DNA from: Lachnospiraceae bacterium
GTDB taxonomy: Bacteria; Bacillota; Clostridia; Lachnospirales; Lachnospiraceae
Assembly: GCA_017938315.1 (NCBI GenBank)
Contig: JAGBBV010000019.1
Location: 32,533-96,532, forward strand
Direction: 5' to 3'
DNA length: 64,000 bases
Part shown: positions 45,833 through 54,194 of the stretch, in pieces
How positions within the stretch are numbered: the first letter of the stretch is position 1
Layout: each line of letters begins with the position of its first letter
Position numbers and translations under genes: made by a program
Notes under the pieces: model-generated
Told to the model about the DNA's origin: nothing
Database searches by the model: none
The model's input: the letters and a program-made list of their open reading frames with translations, nothing else

Positions 45833-45855
45833 TTTTCTAAATAATATATAGAAAA
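45833..45855. promoter_or_regulatory. Perfect inverted repeat TTTTCTA-N9-TAGAAAA before rubrerythrin
   Basis: Seven-base arms around an A/T-only centre, at about +4 to +26 of the predicted rubrerythrin transcript. It resembles neither the 7-1-7 PerR box nor the Rex box. Likely operator for an oxidative-stress regulator. Confidence 0.5.
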
Positions 45856-45865
45856 GTGTACTCTT

Positions 45866-45894
45866 ATTTTACACTATTTCCGCAAATTTGTCTG
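45866..45894 (-). promoter_or_regulatory. Probable promoter of rubrerythrin gene
   Basis: CAGACA (45889-45894), 17-base spacer, TAAAAT (45866-45871) on the minus strand. Confidence 0.5.
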
Positions 45895-45900
45895 CACCGG

Positions 45901-46404
45901 TTATTCTTCTGGCAAATACGTAGGTGCATTCTTAGGGCTCTTGCCCTTGATTACCTTATGATAATAAGCATAGGTCATGGGATCTTCCTCTGACATAACT
46001 TCTCCTGCCACCACTTCGCCTAAAAATACGGTATGTGTTTCTGTCTCCATCTTATTAATCACATTACAGACAATATAACCGCATGCATCCGTCACTACCG
46101 GCATATAATCCTTCAGTTCATAAGATACCTTTTCAAACTTATTGGTATCCCTGCCACTAAAGAAACCAAGTGTTCCAATCACCAACGGGTCTGTCTGCTC
46201 CTTCAAAACCGAAATAGCAAATCTTCCGTTCTCTGCAATACACTGATTGGTATAATTATTATGATTAATGCTGATGGCAACTGTCGCCGGATTTGACGTA
46301 ATCTGCATAGCACTGTTGGCTATGCATCCTGTCGGACGTCCGCTATCCCATGTTGTGACTGCGTATACACCATATGAAAGTTTTGTAAATACCTTATTAT
46401 CCAT
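45901..46404 (-). CDS. Flavin reductase-like FMN-binding protein
   Basis: 167 residues with the split-barrel flavin reductase fold: KLSYGVYAVTTWDSGRPTGCIANSAMQITSNPATVAISINHNNYT, FAISVLKEQTDP, FSGRDTNKFEKV and the HTVFLGEVV segment. Such domains occur alone or as the N-terminal part of high-molecular-weight rubredoxins, where they pass electrons from NAD(P)H to rubredoxin-type partners. Placement next to rubrerythrin supports a role in peroxide or oxygen detoxification. Start has AAGGAGG; own consensus promoter. Confidence 0.88.
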   Translation of the reverse strand: MDNKVFTKLSYGVYAVTTWDSGRPTGCIANSAMQITSNPATVAISINHNNYTNQCIAENGRFAISVLKEQTDPLVIGTLGFFSGRDTNKFEKVSYELKDYMPVVTDACGYIVCNVINKMETETHTVFLGEVVAGEVMSEEDPMTYAYYHKVIKGKSPKNAPTYLPEE

Positions 46405-46427
46405 AAGCCCCTCCTTATTTATAAATC

Positions 46428-46440
46428 AGTAATGATTACT
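46428..46440. promoter_or_regulatory. Perfect palindrome AGTAATGATTACT at the flavin reductase start of transcription
   Basis: Six-base arms around one base, covering about -4 to +10. Possible operator for the flavin reductase gene. Confidence 0.45.
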
Positions 46441-46443
46441 ATT

Positions 46444-46472
46444 ATTATACGGTAATTATCGGAAGTTGTCAA
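46444..46472 (-). promoter_or_regulatory. Consensus sigma-A promoter of flavin reductase gene
   Basis: TTGACA (46467-46472), 17-base spacer, TATAAT (46444-46449) on the minus strand. Confidence 0.85.
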
Positions 46473-46533
46473 TTCAATTATTAGCAATTTTTCAAAAAAT
46501 ATTCCTTTTACTTTTTCTGATAGTTCCCCTTCA

Positions 46534-46563
46534 TTGACAAACCTTCCTCTTCTCCCATATAAT
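46534..46563 (+). promoter_or_regulatory. Consensus sigma-A promoter of ABC-F gene
   Basis: TTGACA (46534-46539), 18-base spacer, TATAAT (46558-46563), about 37 bases before the ABC-F start codon. Confidence 0.8.
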
Positions 46564-46600
46564 CTTATGGTACTTATATGATATGCAAAGGAGCCCGTTT

Positions 46601-48157
46601 ATGAGCATCTTAAATGTTGAACATTTAACTCACGGTTTTGGAGACCGTGCTATTTTTAATGATGTATCCTTCCGTCTTCTCAAAGGAGAACATATTGGAC
46701 TGATTGGTGCCAACGGTGAGGGAAAATCTACTTTTATGAATATTATCACCGGAAAGCTGATGCCGGATGAAGGTACTGTGGAATGGTCCAAAAACGTCCG
46801 TGTAGGATATCTCGACCAGCACACCGCCCTTGAAAAAGGCATGAGCATTCGCGACGTCCTCTCTTCCGCTTTTGATTTTCTGTTTGAAATGGAAACACAA
46901 ATGAATGAAATCTGTGACAAGATGGGAAGTGCTACAGAAGAAGAACTGGAAGTATATATGGAAGAACTGGGTACCATTCAGGATTTACTTACCATGCATG
47001 ACTTCTATATGATAGATTCCAAAGTAGAAGAGGTCGCAAGAGCCCTTGGTCTTCTTGATTTAGGACTTGATAAGGATGTCACTGACTTAAGCGGCGGCCA
47101 ACGGACCAAAGTACTTCTGGGAAAACTTCTGCTGGAAAAACCCGACATTCTCCTTCTTGACGAGCCTACCAACTATCTGGACGCCGAGCATATTGAATGG
47201 CTGAAGCGTTACTTAAATGATTATGAAAATGCTTTTATCTTGATTTCTCATGACATTCCCTTCTTAAACAGCGTTATCAACCTGATTTATCATATGGATA
47301 ACCAGGAATTAAACCGCTATGTAGGGGACTATGACAAATTCCAGGAAGTTTATGCCATGAAAAAGTCCCAACTGGAAGCAGCTTACAACAAGCAACAGAA
47401 AGAAATTGCTGACCTTAAAGATTTCGTTGCCAGAAACAAAGCAAGAGTTGCCACCAGAAACATGGCAATGTCCCGCCAAAAGAAATTGGATAAAATGGAT
47501 GTCATTGAACTGGCTCACGAAAAGCCCAAGCCGGAATTCAATTTCAAGGAAGCCCGTACACCGGGCCGATACATTTTCCAAACCAAGGACTTGATTATCG
47601 GTTATGACGAGCCGCTCTCTTCACCCTTAAATTTAGAGATGGAACGGGGACAAAAAATCGTCCTTACCGGTGCCAACGGAATTGGAAAAACCACATTGCT
47701 CAAAAGTATTGTGGGATTACTAAAGCCCATCTCCGGCAGTGTGGAACAGGGTGATTACTTAAGCATCGGATATTTTGAACAGGAGATGGATCAAAGTATT
47801 TCCACCACCTGCATCGAAGAAATCTGGAAGGAGTTTCCCGGTTTCTCCCAATATGAGGTACGTTCTGCCCTTGCCAAGTGCGGACTTACCACCAAACACA
47901 TTGAAAGCCTTGTAAAGGTTTTAAGCGGTGGTGAACAGGCAAAAGTACGTCTATGCAAGCTGATTAACAGAGAAACCAATATCCTGCTCCTGGACGAACC
48001 CACCAACCATCTGGATGTGGATGCAAAAGATGAATTAAAGCGTGCACTTAAGGCATATAAGGGAAGTATTCTGATGGTGTGCCATGAACCGGAATTTTAT
48101 GAAGGTCTGGCTACCGATGTGTGGGATTGCACGAAATGGACTACGAGATTGTTTTAA
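46601..48157 (+). CDS. ABC-F family ATPase (YbiT/YkpA-like translation factor)
   Basis: 518 residues with two ATPase domains and no membrane segments. Domain 1: GANGEGKST, LSGGQRTKV, LLLDEPTNYLD. Domain 2: GANGIGKTT, LSGGEQAKV, LLLDEPTNHLD. The charged linker between them contains the P-site tRNA-interaction helices (about 245-310). ABC-F proteins act on the ribosome in translation or antibiotic protection; the C-terminus lacks a long tail, pointing to a housekeeping YbiT/YkpA type. The ATG at 46601 has AAAGGAG 7 bases upstream; the frame continues to 46583 but that includes the ribosome site. Confidence 0.93.
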   Translation: MSILNVEHLTHGFGDRAIFNDVSFRLLKGEHIGLIGANGEGKSTFMNIITGKLMPDEGTVEWSKNVRVGYLDQHTALEKGMSIRDVLSSAFDFLFEMETQMNEICDKMGSATEEELEVYMEELGTIQDLLTMHDFYMIDSKVEEVARALGLLDLGLDKDVTDLSGGQRTKVLLGKLLLEKPDILLLDEPTNYLDAEHIEWLKRYLNDYENAFILISHDIPFLNSVINLIYHMDNQELNRYVGDYDKFQEVYAMKKSQLEAAYNKQQKEIADLKDFVARNKARVATRNMAMSRQKKLDKMDVIELAHEKPKPEFNFKEARTPGRYIFQTKDLIIGYDEPLSSPLNLEMERGQKIVLTGANGIGKTTLLKSIVGLLKPISGSVEQGDYLSIGYFEQEMDQSISTTCIEEIWKEFPGFSQYEVRSALAKCGLTTKHIESLVKVLSGGEQAKVRLCKLINRETNILLLDEPTNHLDVDAKDELKRALKAYKGSILMVCHEPEFYEGLATDVWDCTKWTTRLF

Positions 48158-48162
48158 AAAAC

Positions 48163-48218
48163 AAATGCTCAGAATTCAACATGTTTGAAGTGAATCATGT
48201 CTTGAATTCTGAGCATTT
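48163..48218. terminator. Bidirectional terminator between ABC-F and glgP
   Basis: A perfect 17-base stem, AAATGCTCAGAATTCAA with TTGAATTCTGAGCATTT, extended by an inner ACATG/CATGT, flanked by A and T runs. It serves the two convergent genes. Confidence 0.93.
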
Positions 48219-48226
48219 TATTGTTT

Positions 48227-50536
48227 TTATTTTAACTTCCAAATATCCCTGTTATACTCCGCAATGGTTCTGTCAGATGAGAAGAATCCTGCTTTGGCAA
48301 TATTTACAAGCATCATCTTCTTCCATTTTTCTCTATCTTCATAATCTGCAAACATTCTGTCCTTAGTCTTAATATAATCTTCTAAATCCAGAAGTGTCAT
48401 AAACCAGTCTTTGTTCAAAAGTTCTTTATAAAGACGCTCCAGGTTTTCCTTATGACCAACCTTCAGAGCCTGCGGACCAACAATAAAGTCGACTGCCTCT
48501 TTAATCACAGGGCTCTTTTTGTAATAATCCTTGGAAACATAATCTGCCTTTGCGTAATGTTCAATAACGGTTTCGGATTCCTCACCAAAAATATAGATAT
48601 TGTCATCGCCAACCAATTCATGAATCTCTACATTGGCACCGTCAGAAGTTCCCAGCGTCACTGCACCGTTTAACATAAATTTCATATTACCGGTACCGGA
48701 TGCCTCCTTGGATGCAAGGGAAATCTGTTCGGAAATATCACAGGCCGGAATCAGTTTTTCCGCATAGCTTACATTATAGTTTTCTACCATAAGCACGGTC
48801 ATATAAGGACTCACATCCGGATCGTTATTTACAATTTCCTGAAGTACTAAAATCAAATGGATAATATCCTGGGCAATCACGTAAGCCGGTGCTGCCTTTG
48901 CACCGAAAATAAAGGTAAGGGGTCTTACCGGCTTCTTGCCTCCCTTGATTTCCAAATACTTATGGATAATATAAAGAGCATTCATCTGCTGACGTTTATA
49001 CTCATGCAGTCTTTTAATCTGAATGTCAAAAATAGAGTCAGGATTTAATGTCACCCCTTCTTTTTCCTTTACATAGGAAGCCAGTTCTTTTTTCCGGTTC
49101 ATTTTAATCTCTGCAATTTCATCCAGTACCTGCTGGCTATCTGCAAAATCAAGAAGTTTCTCAAGCTTTGACGCATCCTTTTTAAATCCGTCACCGATGG
49201 TCTTGGACAAAAAGCTTGTCAATTCCCTATTACAAGAAAATAACCATCTTCTGAAGGTAATACCGTTGGTTTTATTGTTAAACTTCTCAGGATAAAGCTG
49301 ATAGAATGCATTTAATTCCGTATCCTTCAAAATTTCTGTGTGAATGGCTGCCACACCGTTTACAGAAAATCCGTAATGGATATCAATGTGTGCCATATGC
49401 ACTCTTCCTTCTTTATCAATAATCTGAACCTTGGGGTCATCATATTTTGCCGCCACTCTCTTGTGCAGTTCTCTGATATAAGGTACTAACTGAGGTACTA
49501 CCTTATCCAAATATCCAAGAGGCCATTTTTCCAATGCTTCTGCTAAAATTGTATGGTTGGTATATGCACAGGTTTTGCTTACCACTTCGATTGCTTCATC
49601 CATGGCAAATGCCTTATCCTCCACCAAAATTCTGATCAGTTCGGGGATAATCATGGTAGGATGGGTATCATTAATTTGAATCACCGCATGCTCATAAAGT
49701 TTTCTAAGGTCATACTTCTTTTCACGCATCTCTCGCAAAATAAGTTGTGCGGCATTGCACACCATAAAATACTGCTGATAGATACGAAGAAGATTTCCTG
49801 CTTCATCAGAATCATCCGGATAAAGGAATAATGTCAGATTCTTTTCAATTTCTTCCTTATCAAAAGTAATACCGTCTTTCACAAGACTCTCGTCAACAGA
49901 TTCAATATCGAAAAGTCTGAGTTTATTCACACCACTCTTATAACCGGCCACATCAATATTATATAAACGTGATGTCACTTTCTTTTTGCCGAAATATACA
50001 TCAAAGGTAACGTCTGTTTTGGTCAGCCATGAATAATTTTCTATCCAGTCATTCTTTTCGGCTGTCTGTAATTTATCCTTAAACACCTGTTTGAAAAGAC
50101 CGAAATGATAGTTGAGACCGATTCCTTCACCGGGAAGACCAAGCGAAGCAATAGAGTCCAAAAAGCATGCTGCCAGTCTTCCGAGACCACCGTTTCCGAG
50201 CGAAGGTTCCGGTTCTATCTCTTCCAGTACGGACAAATCCTTTCCATATTTGGCTAAAATTGCATTCATCTTGTCATACACGCCAAGATTCAATAAATTA
50301 TTTGCCAAGAGCTTACCAATCAAAAATTCTGCAGAAATATAATAAACCTTCTTTTCTCCTTCATTGTGGTCAGAAACTGCCATCAGTCTCTTTGCCAGTG
50401 CCAAAACCACATAATATGTTTCCTGATTGTTTAGCTTGTCAATTTCTTTCCCAAACATATCAGTCGCAATATCTTTTAATTGCTTTTCAAGGTTTAATAC
50501 CAATACGTCTTTTTGTAAATTTGTTTGTGCAGACAT
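48227..50536 (-). CDS. glgP: Glycogen/maltodextrin phosphorylase, GT35
   Basis: 769 residues. [19 protein letters not shown] at the N-terminal catalytic half, [20 protein letters not shown], and the PLP-lysine motif [29 protein letters not shown] (Lys about 615) are intact. It releases glucose-1-phosphate from glycogen or maltodextrins with phosphate. Slightly shorter than the 800-840 residues of many homologues, mainly at the N-terminus. Functionally partners malQ at the window start. Monocistronic. Confidence 0.96.
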   Translation of the reverse strand: MSAQTNLQKDVLVLNLEKQLKDIATDMFGKEIDKLNNQETYYVVLALAKRLMAVSDHNEGEKKVYYISAEFLIGKLLANNLLNLGVYDKMNAILAKYGKDLSVLEEIEPEPSLGNGGLGRLAACFLDSIASLGLPGEGIGLNYHFGLFKQVFKDKLQTAEKNDWIENYSWLTKTDVTFDVYFGKKKVTSRLYNIDVAGYKSGVNKLRLFDIESVDESLVKDGITFDKEEIEKNLTLFLYPDDSDEAGNLLRIYQQYFMVCNAAQLILREMREKKYDLRKLYEHAVIQINDTHPTMIIPELIRILVEDKAFAMDEAIEVVSKTCAYTNHTILAEALEKWPLGYLDKVVPQLVPYIRELHKRVAAKYDDPKVQIIDKEGRVHMAHIDIHYGFSVNGVAAIHTEILKDTELNAFYQLYPEKFNNKTNGITFRRWLFSCNRELTSFLSKTIGDGFKKDASKLEKLLDFADSQQVLDEIAEIKMNRKKELASYVKEKEGVTLNPDSIFDIQIKRLHEYKRQQMNALYIIHKYLEIKGGKKPVRPLTFIFGAKAAPAYVIAQDIIHLILVLQEIVNNDPDVSPYMTVLMVENYNVSYAEKLIPACDISEQISLASKEASGTGNMKFMLNGAVTLGTSDGANVEIHELVGDDNIYIFGEESETVIEHYAKADYVSKDYYKKSPVIKEAVDFIVGPQALKVGHKENLERLYKELLNKDWFMTLLDLEDYIKTKDRMFADYEDREKWKKMMLVNIAKAGFFSSDRTIAEYNRDIWKLK

Positions 50537-50598
50537 CGCTACCTCCTATGACACTTTAAAATAAATCTATTTCATTTTATCTTTTCCGTTTCTTCATG

Positions 50599-50628
50599 AG
50601 TCTATCATGAGAAAGGTTTTTTTGGCAA
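50599..50628 (-). promoter_or_regulatory. Possible promoter of glgP
   Basis: TTGCCA (50623-50628), 18-base spacer, TAGACT (50599-50604) on the minus strand. An imperfect inverted repeat, TTTCTTCATGA...TCATGAGAAA, covers the -10 and could be an operator. Confidence 0.35.
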
Positions 50629-50696
50629 CAGTATTTATCTTTATTTATATATTCTTAATAACTTTTCCATGAATATACATTTTTTCCGAAAGTTTA

Positions 50697-50733
50697 TTGA
50701 AAAAGTCGGTGCACTTTCCATGCACCGACTTTT
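50697..50733 (-). terminator. Terminator of the cheX-like/cheY pair
   Basis: AAAAGTCGGTGCA and TGCACCGACTTTT form a 13-base stem (50701-50732) followed by T on the minus strand, just after the CheY stop codon. Confidence 0.92.
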
Positions 50734-50738
50734 ATGTA

Positions 50739-51107
50739 TTATTCTCTATTTTTTGTTACTTCATTAATAACCTTGATAACTTCTTCCTTATCAAAAGGCT
50801 TGGTAATAAATTCTGCCGCGCCTTCCTTAAGCGCCTGCATCATTTTTTCTTTCTGACCGGCTGCAGTAATCATTACAACACATGCATCTTTATCGGTATG
50901 CTTAATGAGCTGCAGTGCCTGAATACCGTCTGTTACAGGCATTGTAATATCCATGGTAACAACATCAGGAGTAAACTCTTTATATTTCAGGTATCCCTCA
51001 TCTCCGTTTACCGCTTCGCTCACAATTTCATGTCCTGCTTCTTCCAATAAATTTCTTAATATTTTACGAGATGTTCTTGAATCATCTACAATCAGCACTT
51101 TTGCCAT
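50739..51107 (-). CDS. cheY: CheY-like single-domain response regulator
   Basis: 122 residues, receiver domain only: acidic pair Asp8-Asp9 in VLIVDDS, phospho-acceptor Asp53 in VVTMDITMP, Thr/Ala switch in VVMITAAG, and Lys in ITKPFDKEE. In flagellated clostridia such a protein signals to the motor switch or acts with CheC/CheX. It follows the CheX-like gene by 12 bases, ends at a strong terminator, and may be the substrate of the upstream phosphatase. Confidence 0.92.
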   Translation of the reverse strand: MAKVLIVDDSRTSRKILRNLLEEAGHEIVSEAVNGDEGYLKYKEFTPDVVTMDITMPVTDGIQALQLIKHTDKDACVVMITAAGQKEKMMQALKEGAAEFITKPFDKEEVIKVINEVTKNRE

Positions 51108-51119
51108 TTCAACTTCCTC

Positions 51120-52007
51120 CTAATTCATTTCAATCTTATTGTCCATTGCTATAAGGAAACAAATTCTACTTCCACCAACATTTAACGGAAGCACCAGCAT
51201 TTCCTTACAAGTCATCTTTGACAACTCCACTGAAAACTCAGGGGGCAATAATTCAAGCGACACACCTTCTTTACTTCGTGCAGATGCATATAAACCGTTA
51301 ATACAGTTTAGTAACTCACCGACAGCATCAAGTGCATCCTCATCTACTTTATCAAATTCTTCCTGACCGAAAGTAGATGCCACAAATAAAAGTTCATTAT
51401 CATTTCCTGCCATACCGCAGTGGATTGCATTATCACCTTCCACATACTGTAATGCACCTCTATTCACTTCTACTTCGGAAGCCATAAATGCCTTTTCAGG
51501 GTACAATTCCGTGTCAATCAGACGGGCAATTGTTCTGACAGCAATTCCTGCTATATCAACATACTTTTCAGCTTCCATAGGAAGATACAAGCGAAGAATT
51601 TTTTCAATATCATCACTCTTTAAAGCTTCCATATCAGATGCTGTAAGATTATTCGCATATTGGAAATCAACCAAACACTGATCTAATTGTTCTACAGTCA
51701 TAAGCTGCTGATTTTCAAGAGCCTGTGCAAATGTCAGATAAGCATTCCCCTGTTTCTTTAACAAAGACTCTACCTGACCTTCTGTTAAGTAGCCTTTCGA
51801 TACTGCAATATCACCAAAACGCATATCCATAACAGCCTGCAATTGATTTACTCTGTTTGCTTCTTCCTGTGTCATAAGACCTTCAGCAACTGCAATAAGT
51901 CCAAGTTTAACACGGACCTTTCTCTGTTCCTTTAAGATATCCTTATACTGTTCAGGTGTAATCATGCCTCTTTGAATCAAATAATTACCCACAATACTAG
52001 TTACCAC
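51120..52007 (-). CDS. Two-domain CheX/CheC-like chemotaxis protein
   Basis: 295 residues. The N-terminal half (about 1-120) has three related helical units with recurring leucine-rich LG.IAV.EGLMT..EAN and FGDIAVSKGYLTEGQVE segments, like type II secretion E N-terminal repeats. The C-terminal half contains a CheC/CheX-type GELLNCINGLYAS helix with the Glu..Asn pair needed for CheY-P dephosphorylation. The start was set at the GTG at 52007, with AAGGAGG 9 bases upstream; the frame to 52127 is rejected because the extension overlaps the exchanger terminator. Co-transcribed with cheY. Confidence 0.72.
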   Translation of the reverse strand: MVTSIVGNYLIQRGMITPEQYKDILKEQRKVRVKLGLIAVAEGLMTQEEANRVNQLQAVMDMRFGDIAVSKGYLTEGQVESLLKKQGNAYLTFAQALENQQLMTVEQLDQCLVDFQYANNLTASDMEALKSDDIEKILRLYLPMEAEKYVDIAGIAVRTIARLIDTELYPEKAFMASEVEVNRGALQYVEGDNAIHCGMAGNDNELLFVASTFGQEEFDKVDEDALDAVGELLNCINGLYASARSKEGVSLELLPPEFSVELSKMTCKEMLVLPLNVGGSRICFLIAMDNKIEMN

Positions 52008-52081
52008 GCTAATATCCCTCCTTGTCTTTTGCCATATTATAAGAATAATATATTTCCTGTTTTTAGTCAATATTTCCCATA

Positions 52082-52111
52082 AAAAAAGGGTGGCCTTTTT
52101 TGCCACCCTTT
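52082..52111 (-). terminator. Terminator of the Na/Ca exchanger gene
   Basis: AAAGGGTGGC and GCCACCCTTT arms (52085-52111) with a T-rich loop, followed on the minus strand by T7. Confidence 0.9.
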
Positions 52112-52127
52112 CATTAATGTTTTGCAA

Positions 52128-53075
52128 CTACATTACCAATAAATAAACAAAATACGCGGCATAAGAAACAAGCATGACAATGCCGCCTGTTCTGTCCAAT
52201 TTTTGTTTCTTAAAAACAAAGGCAAGTAACATCACTGCTGCAAGCACTGCTATGCTTCCATCAATTACAAAGTTAGAAGCAAAGGTTACCGGTGTAATCA
52301 GTGCCGTTGTTCCCACCACAAACAGAATATTAAATATGTTACTTCCAACTATATTTCCGACTGCAATATCTGCTTTTCCTTTTATTCCTGCTGTCACAGA
52401 TGTAATCAGTTCGGGAAGTGACGTTCCGAATGCGATGATCGTAAGACCAATCAAGCGGTCACTCATGCCAAACACCTTTGCAATGACTGTTGCCGCATCT
52501 ACTGTTACATCAGATCCCACTACTATCATTACACCACCGACAACTACCATTAAAATCAGTTTAAAAATACTCTCATTTTTATCACTTTCCGGCATGTCTT
52601 CGAGTACTGCCTGTCCTTTTTTTGCCATAAAAAGAAGATAGGTCAAATATGCAACAAAACAAAGCCATAAAATAGCTCCATCTGCTCTCCCCACATTATC
52701 ATCCATGTTACCTAAAATTGGTAAAAGCACAGAAATCGCAATCAAAAAAGGAATTTCATATTTCACAGTAGAGTTTTGCACCTTAATCGCTGTAATTGCA
52801 GAAGTAATACCAAGAATCAACAAAATATTCATGATATTACTGCCCACCACATTTCCGATAGTAATACCGGCATTGTTCTTCAGTGCTGCCGATATACTAA
52901 CAGCCGCCTCAGGTGCACTGGTCCCCATAGCAACAATGGTAAGTCCAATAACAAGTTGAGGAATCCCAAACCTGTCAGCAATTTTTGATGCGCCTTCAAC
53001 AAACCAATCTGCACCTTTAATCAACATCACAAATCCGATTATTAATAAAACAATATTCAACAATATTTCCGCCAT
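52128..53075 (-). CDS. Sodium/calcium antiporter (CaCA family, YrbG-like)
   Basis: 315 residues with about ten membrane segments. The two inverted alpha-repeats each show the ion-binding signature: GTSAPEAAVSISAA with GSNIMNILLILG, and GTSLPELITSVTAG with GSNIFNILFVVG. It exchanges cytoplasmic Ca2+ for Na+ or H+. It starts 13 bases after the lipoprotein gene with AAGGAG, so the two are likely co-transcribed. Confidence 0.93.
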   Translation of the reverse strand: MAEILLNIVLLIIGFVMLIKGADWFVEGASKIADRFGIPQLVIGLTIVAMGTSAPEAAVSISAALKNNAGITIGNVVGSNIMNILLILGITSAITAIKVQNSTVKYEIPFLIAISVLLPILGNMDDNVGRADGAILWLCFVAYLTYLLFMAKKGQAVLEDMPESDKNESIFKLILMVVVGGVMIVVGSDVTVDAATVIAKVFGMSDRLIGLTIIAFGTSLPELITSVTAGIKGKADIAVGNIVGSNIFNILFVVGTTALITPVTFASNFVIDGSIAVLAAVMLLAFVFKKQKLDRTGGIVMLVSYAAYFVYLLVM

Positions 53076-53088
53076 GTTTTATGTCTCC

Positions 53089-53994
53089 TTATTGCTTTGT
53101 CATTTCGTATATAGTAAGTGTAGTCGGATTAATCATCTGATATGCGCCTTCTTCAGTAGGCACAAGTGCAATACCATAGTCATACTTCACACTACCTGTC
53201 ATACCTTCCTGCCCATCAACCACAATCTTCTCCGGGAACAGGACAAGGTAAACCCCTTCTCCTTCAACGAAGCCGAAGGACTCATTCTGCACATCACAGC
53301 CATAAGTACCTGTATGCATATTGTTTTGATCCTTTGCGGCATCCATATACCAAGTATATGTCTCGTCCTCCGTGAGTACGAGATATCCTGCAGTGCCAAG
53401 ATCCCATTCACCTACAAGAAATTCTTTTGCTTTTTCTTCTGCTTCATTATTATCAGGAATTACCAGTTTTGCTGTATCCATTACCGCAAGCGCAGCCTCT
53501 TTATTTGTTTCGAAGCCTGCTTCATCTGCCAAATAGGATAAGGTGTAAGCATAGTAATTTTCTGCCGCATAACGGTGGATGCTCTTAACTGTCACACCAT
53601 TTTCTTCATACTGCACCATCCATTCGTACCAATCCCGACCATTTACCGTGACAATAGTAGGTTCTTTCAGTTCTACAAAATTATCATAAGTATCATATAA
53701 CTGTTCAGACACCATCACCATCCCCATCGGATGCTGATAATATGCTTCTTTGGCACAGGATGCACCTAAAATGCCGTTGTTATCTGTTGCAAAACGCAGA
53801 GAGGTATCCGTAGCTTCTTCCGGATTTGGAACCCATACCGTATCATCATATAAAAAGGTAAGTCCGCCAAGCATTGCTTGCTTTGTATTCTCAGAAGCAG
53901 CTGCATCTTTTTGACCATTGCAACCTGTCAGCATGCCGGCAAGAAGCACTACTGCCATTCCCAGTCCTGCTATTTTTTTCATATTCATATTCAT
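53089..53994 (-). CDS. Lipoprotein of unknown function
   Basis: About 301 residues. Lipobox LTGC puts the lipid-bearing Cys at residue 25 in a MNMNMKKIAGLG...LLAGMLTGC signal. I do not recognise a family for the mature protein; it is acidic, rich in Tyr, Trp and Thr, with a C-terminal half of likely beta strands (GEWDLGTAGYLVLTEDETYTWYM, resembling a lipocalin-like stress or extracytoplasmic domain). The start is uncertain because ATG occurs at 54006, 53994, 53988 and 53982 within a tandem hexamer; AAAGG is best spaced (11 bases) for 53994. Followed by the exchanger. Confidence 0.72.
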   Translation of the reverse strand: MNMNMKKIAGLGMAVVLLAGMLTGCNGQKDAAASENTKQAMLGGLTFLYDDTVWVPNPEEATDTSLRFATDNNGILGASCAKEAYYQHPMGMVMVSEQLYDTYDNFVELKEPTIVTVNGRDWYEWMVQYEENGVTVKSIHRYAAENYYAYTLSYLADEAGFETNKEAALAVMDTAKLVIPDNNEAEEKAKEFLVGEWDLGTAGYLVLTEDETYTWYMDAAKDQNNMHTGTYGCDVQNESFGFVEGEGVYLVLFPEKIVVDGQEGMTGSVKYDYGIALVPTEEGAYQMINPTTLTIYEMTKQ

Positions 53995-54000
53995 ATTTAT
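53981..54000. repeat. Tandem hexamer (ATATGA)3 across the lipoprotein start
   Basis: On the minus strand ATATGA occurs three times in tandem at the start of the lipoprotein gene. Change in copy number would add or remove Met-Asn dipeptides without shifting frame. Confidence 0.5.
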
Positions 54001-54023
54001 ATCCATGCCTTTCTTTTATTTTC

Positions 54024-54050
54024 AAAAAACGGCAAACCATAGGTTTACCG
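54024..54050 (-). terminator. Terminator of tRNA-Leu
   Basis: CGGTAAACC and GGTTTGCCG arms on the minus strand around TAT, followed by six T. Confidence 0.88.
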
Positions 54051-54068
54051 CTCTTTCCATCAAGTCAA

Positions 54069-54150
54069 TGCGGAATGTGGGACTTGAACCCACACGCCTC
54101 TCGGCACAAGAACCTAAATCTTGCATGTCTGCCAATTCCATCAATTCCGC
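54069..54150 (-). tRNA. tRNA-Leu (anticodon TAG)
   Basis: The minus strand folds with acceptor GCGGAAT/ATTCCGC, discriminator A, a type II long variable arm, and anticodon stem CAAGA/TCTTG with loop TTTAGGT. The T-loop GGTTCAAGTCC is present. Confidence 0.95.
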
Positions 54151-54165
54151 TGAGACTGCTTAACT

Positions 54166-54194
54166 ATAGTATCATTTTGATTTCTTTCTGTCAA
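54166..54194 (-). promoter_or_regulatory. Sigma-A promoter of tRNA-Leu overlapping the MATE stop codon
   Basis: TTGACA (54189-54194), 17-base spacer, TACTAT (54166-54171) on the minus strand. The -35 hexamer contains the TGA stop codon of the MATE gene (54191-54193). Confidence 0.7.

Noticed and set aside
52008-52127. N-terminal extension of the CheX-like protein
   Set aside because: It covers the Na/Ca exchanger terminator; the GTG at 52007 has AAGGAGG at the right distance.
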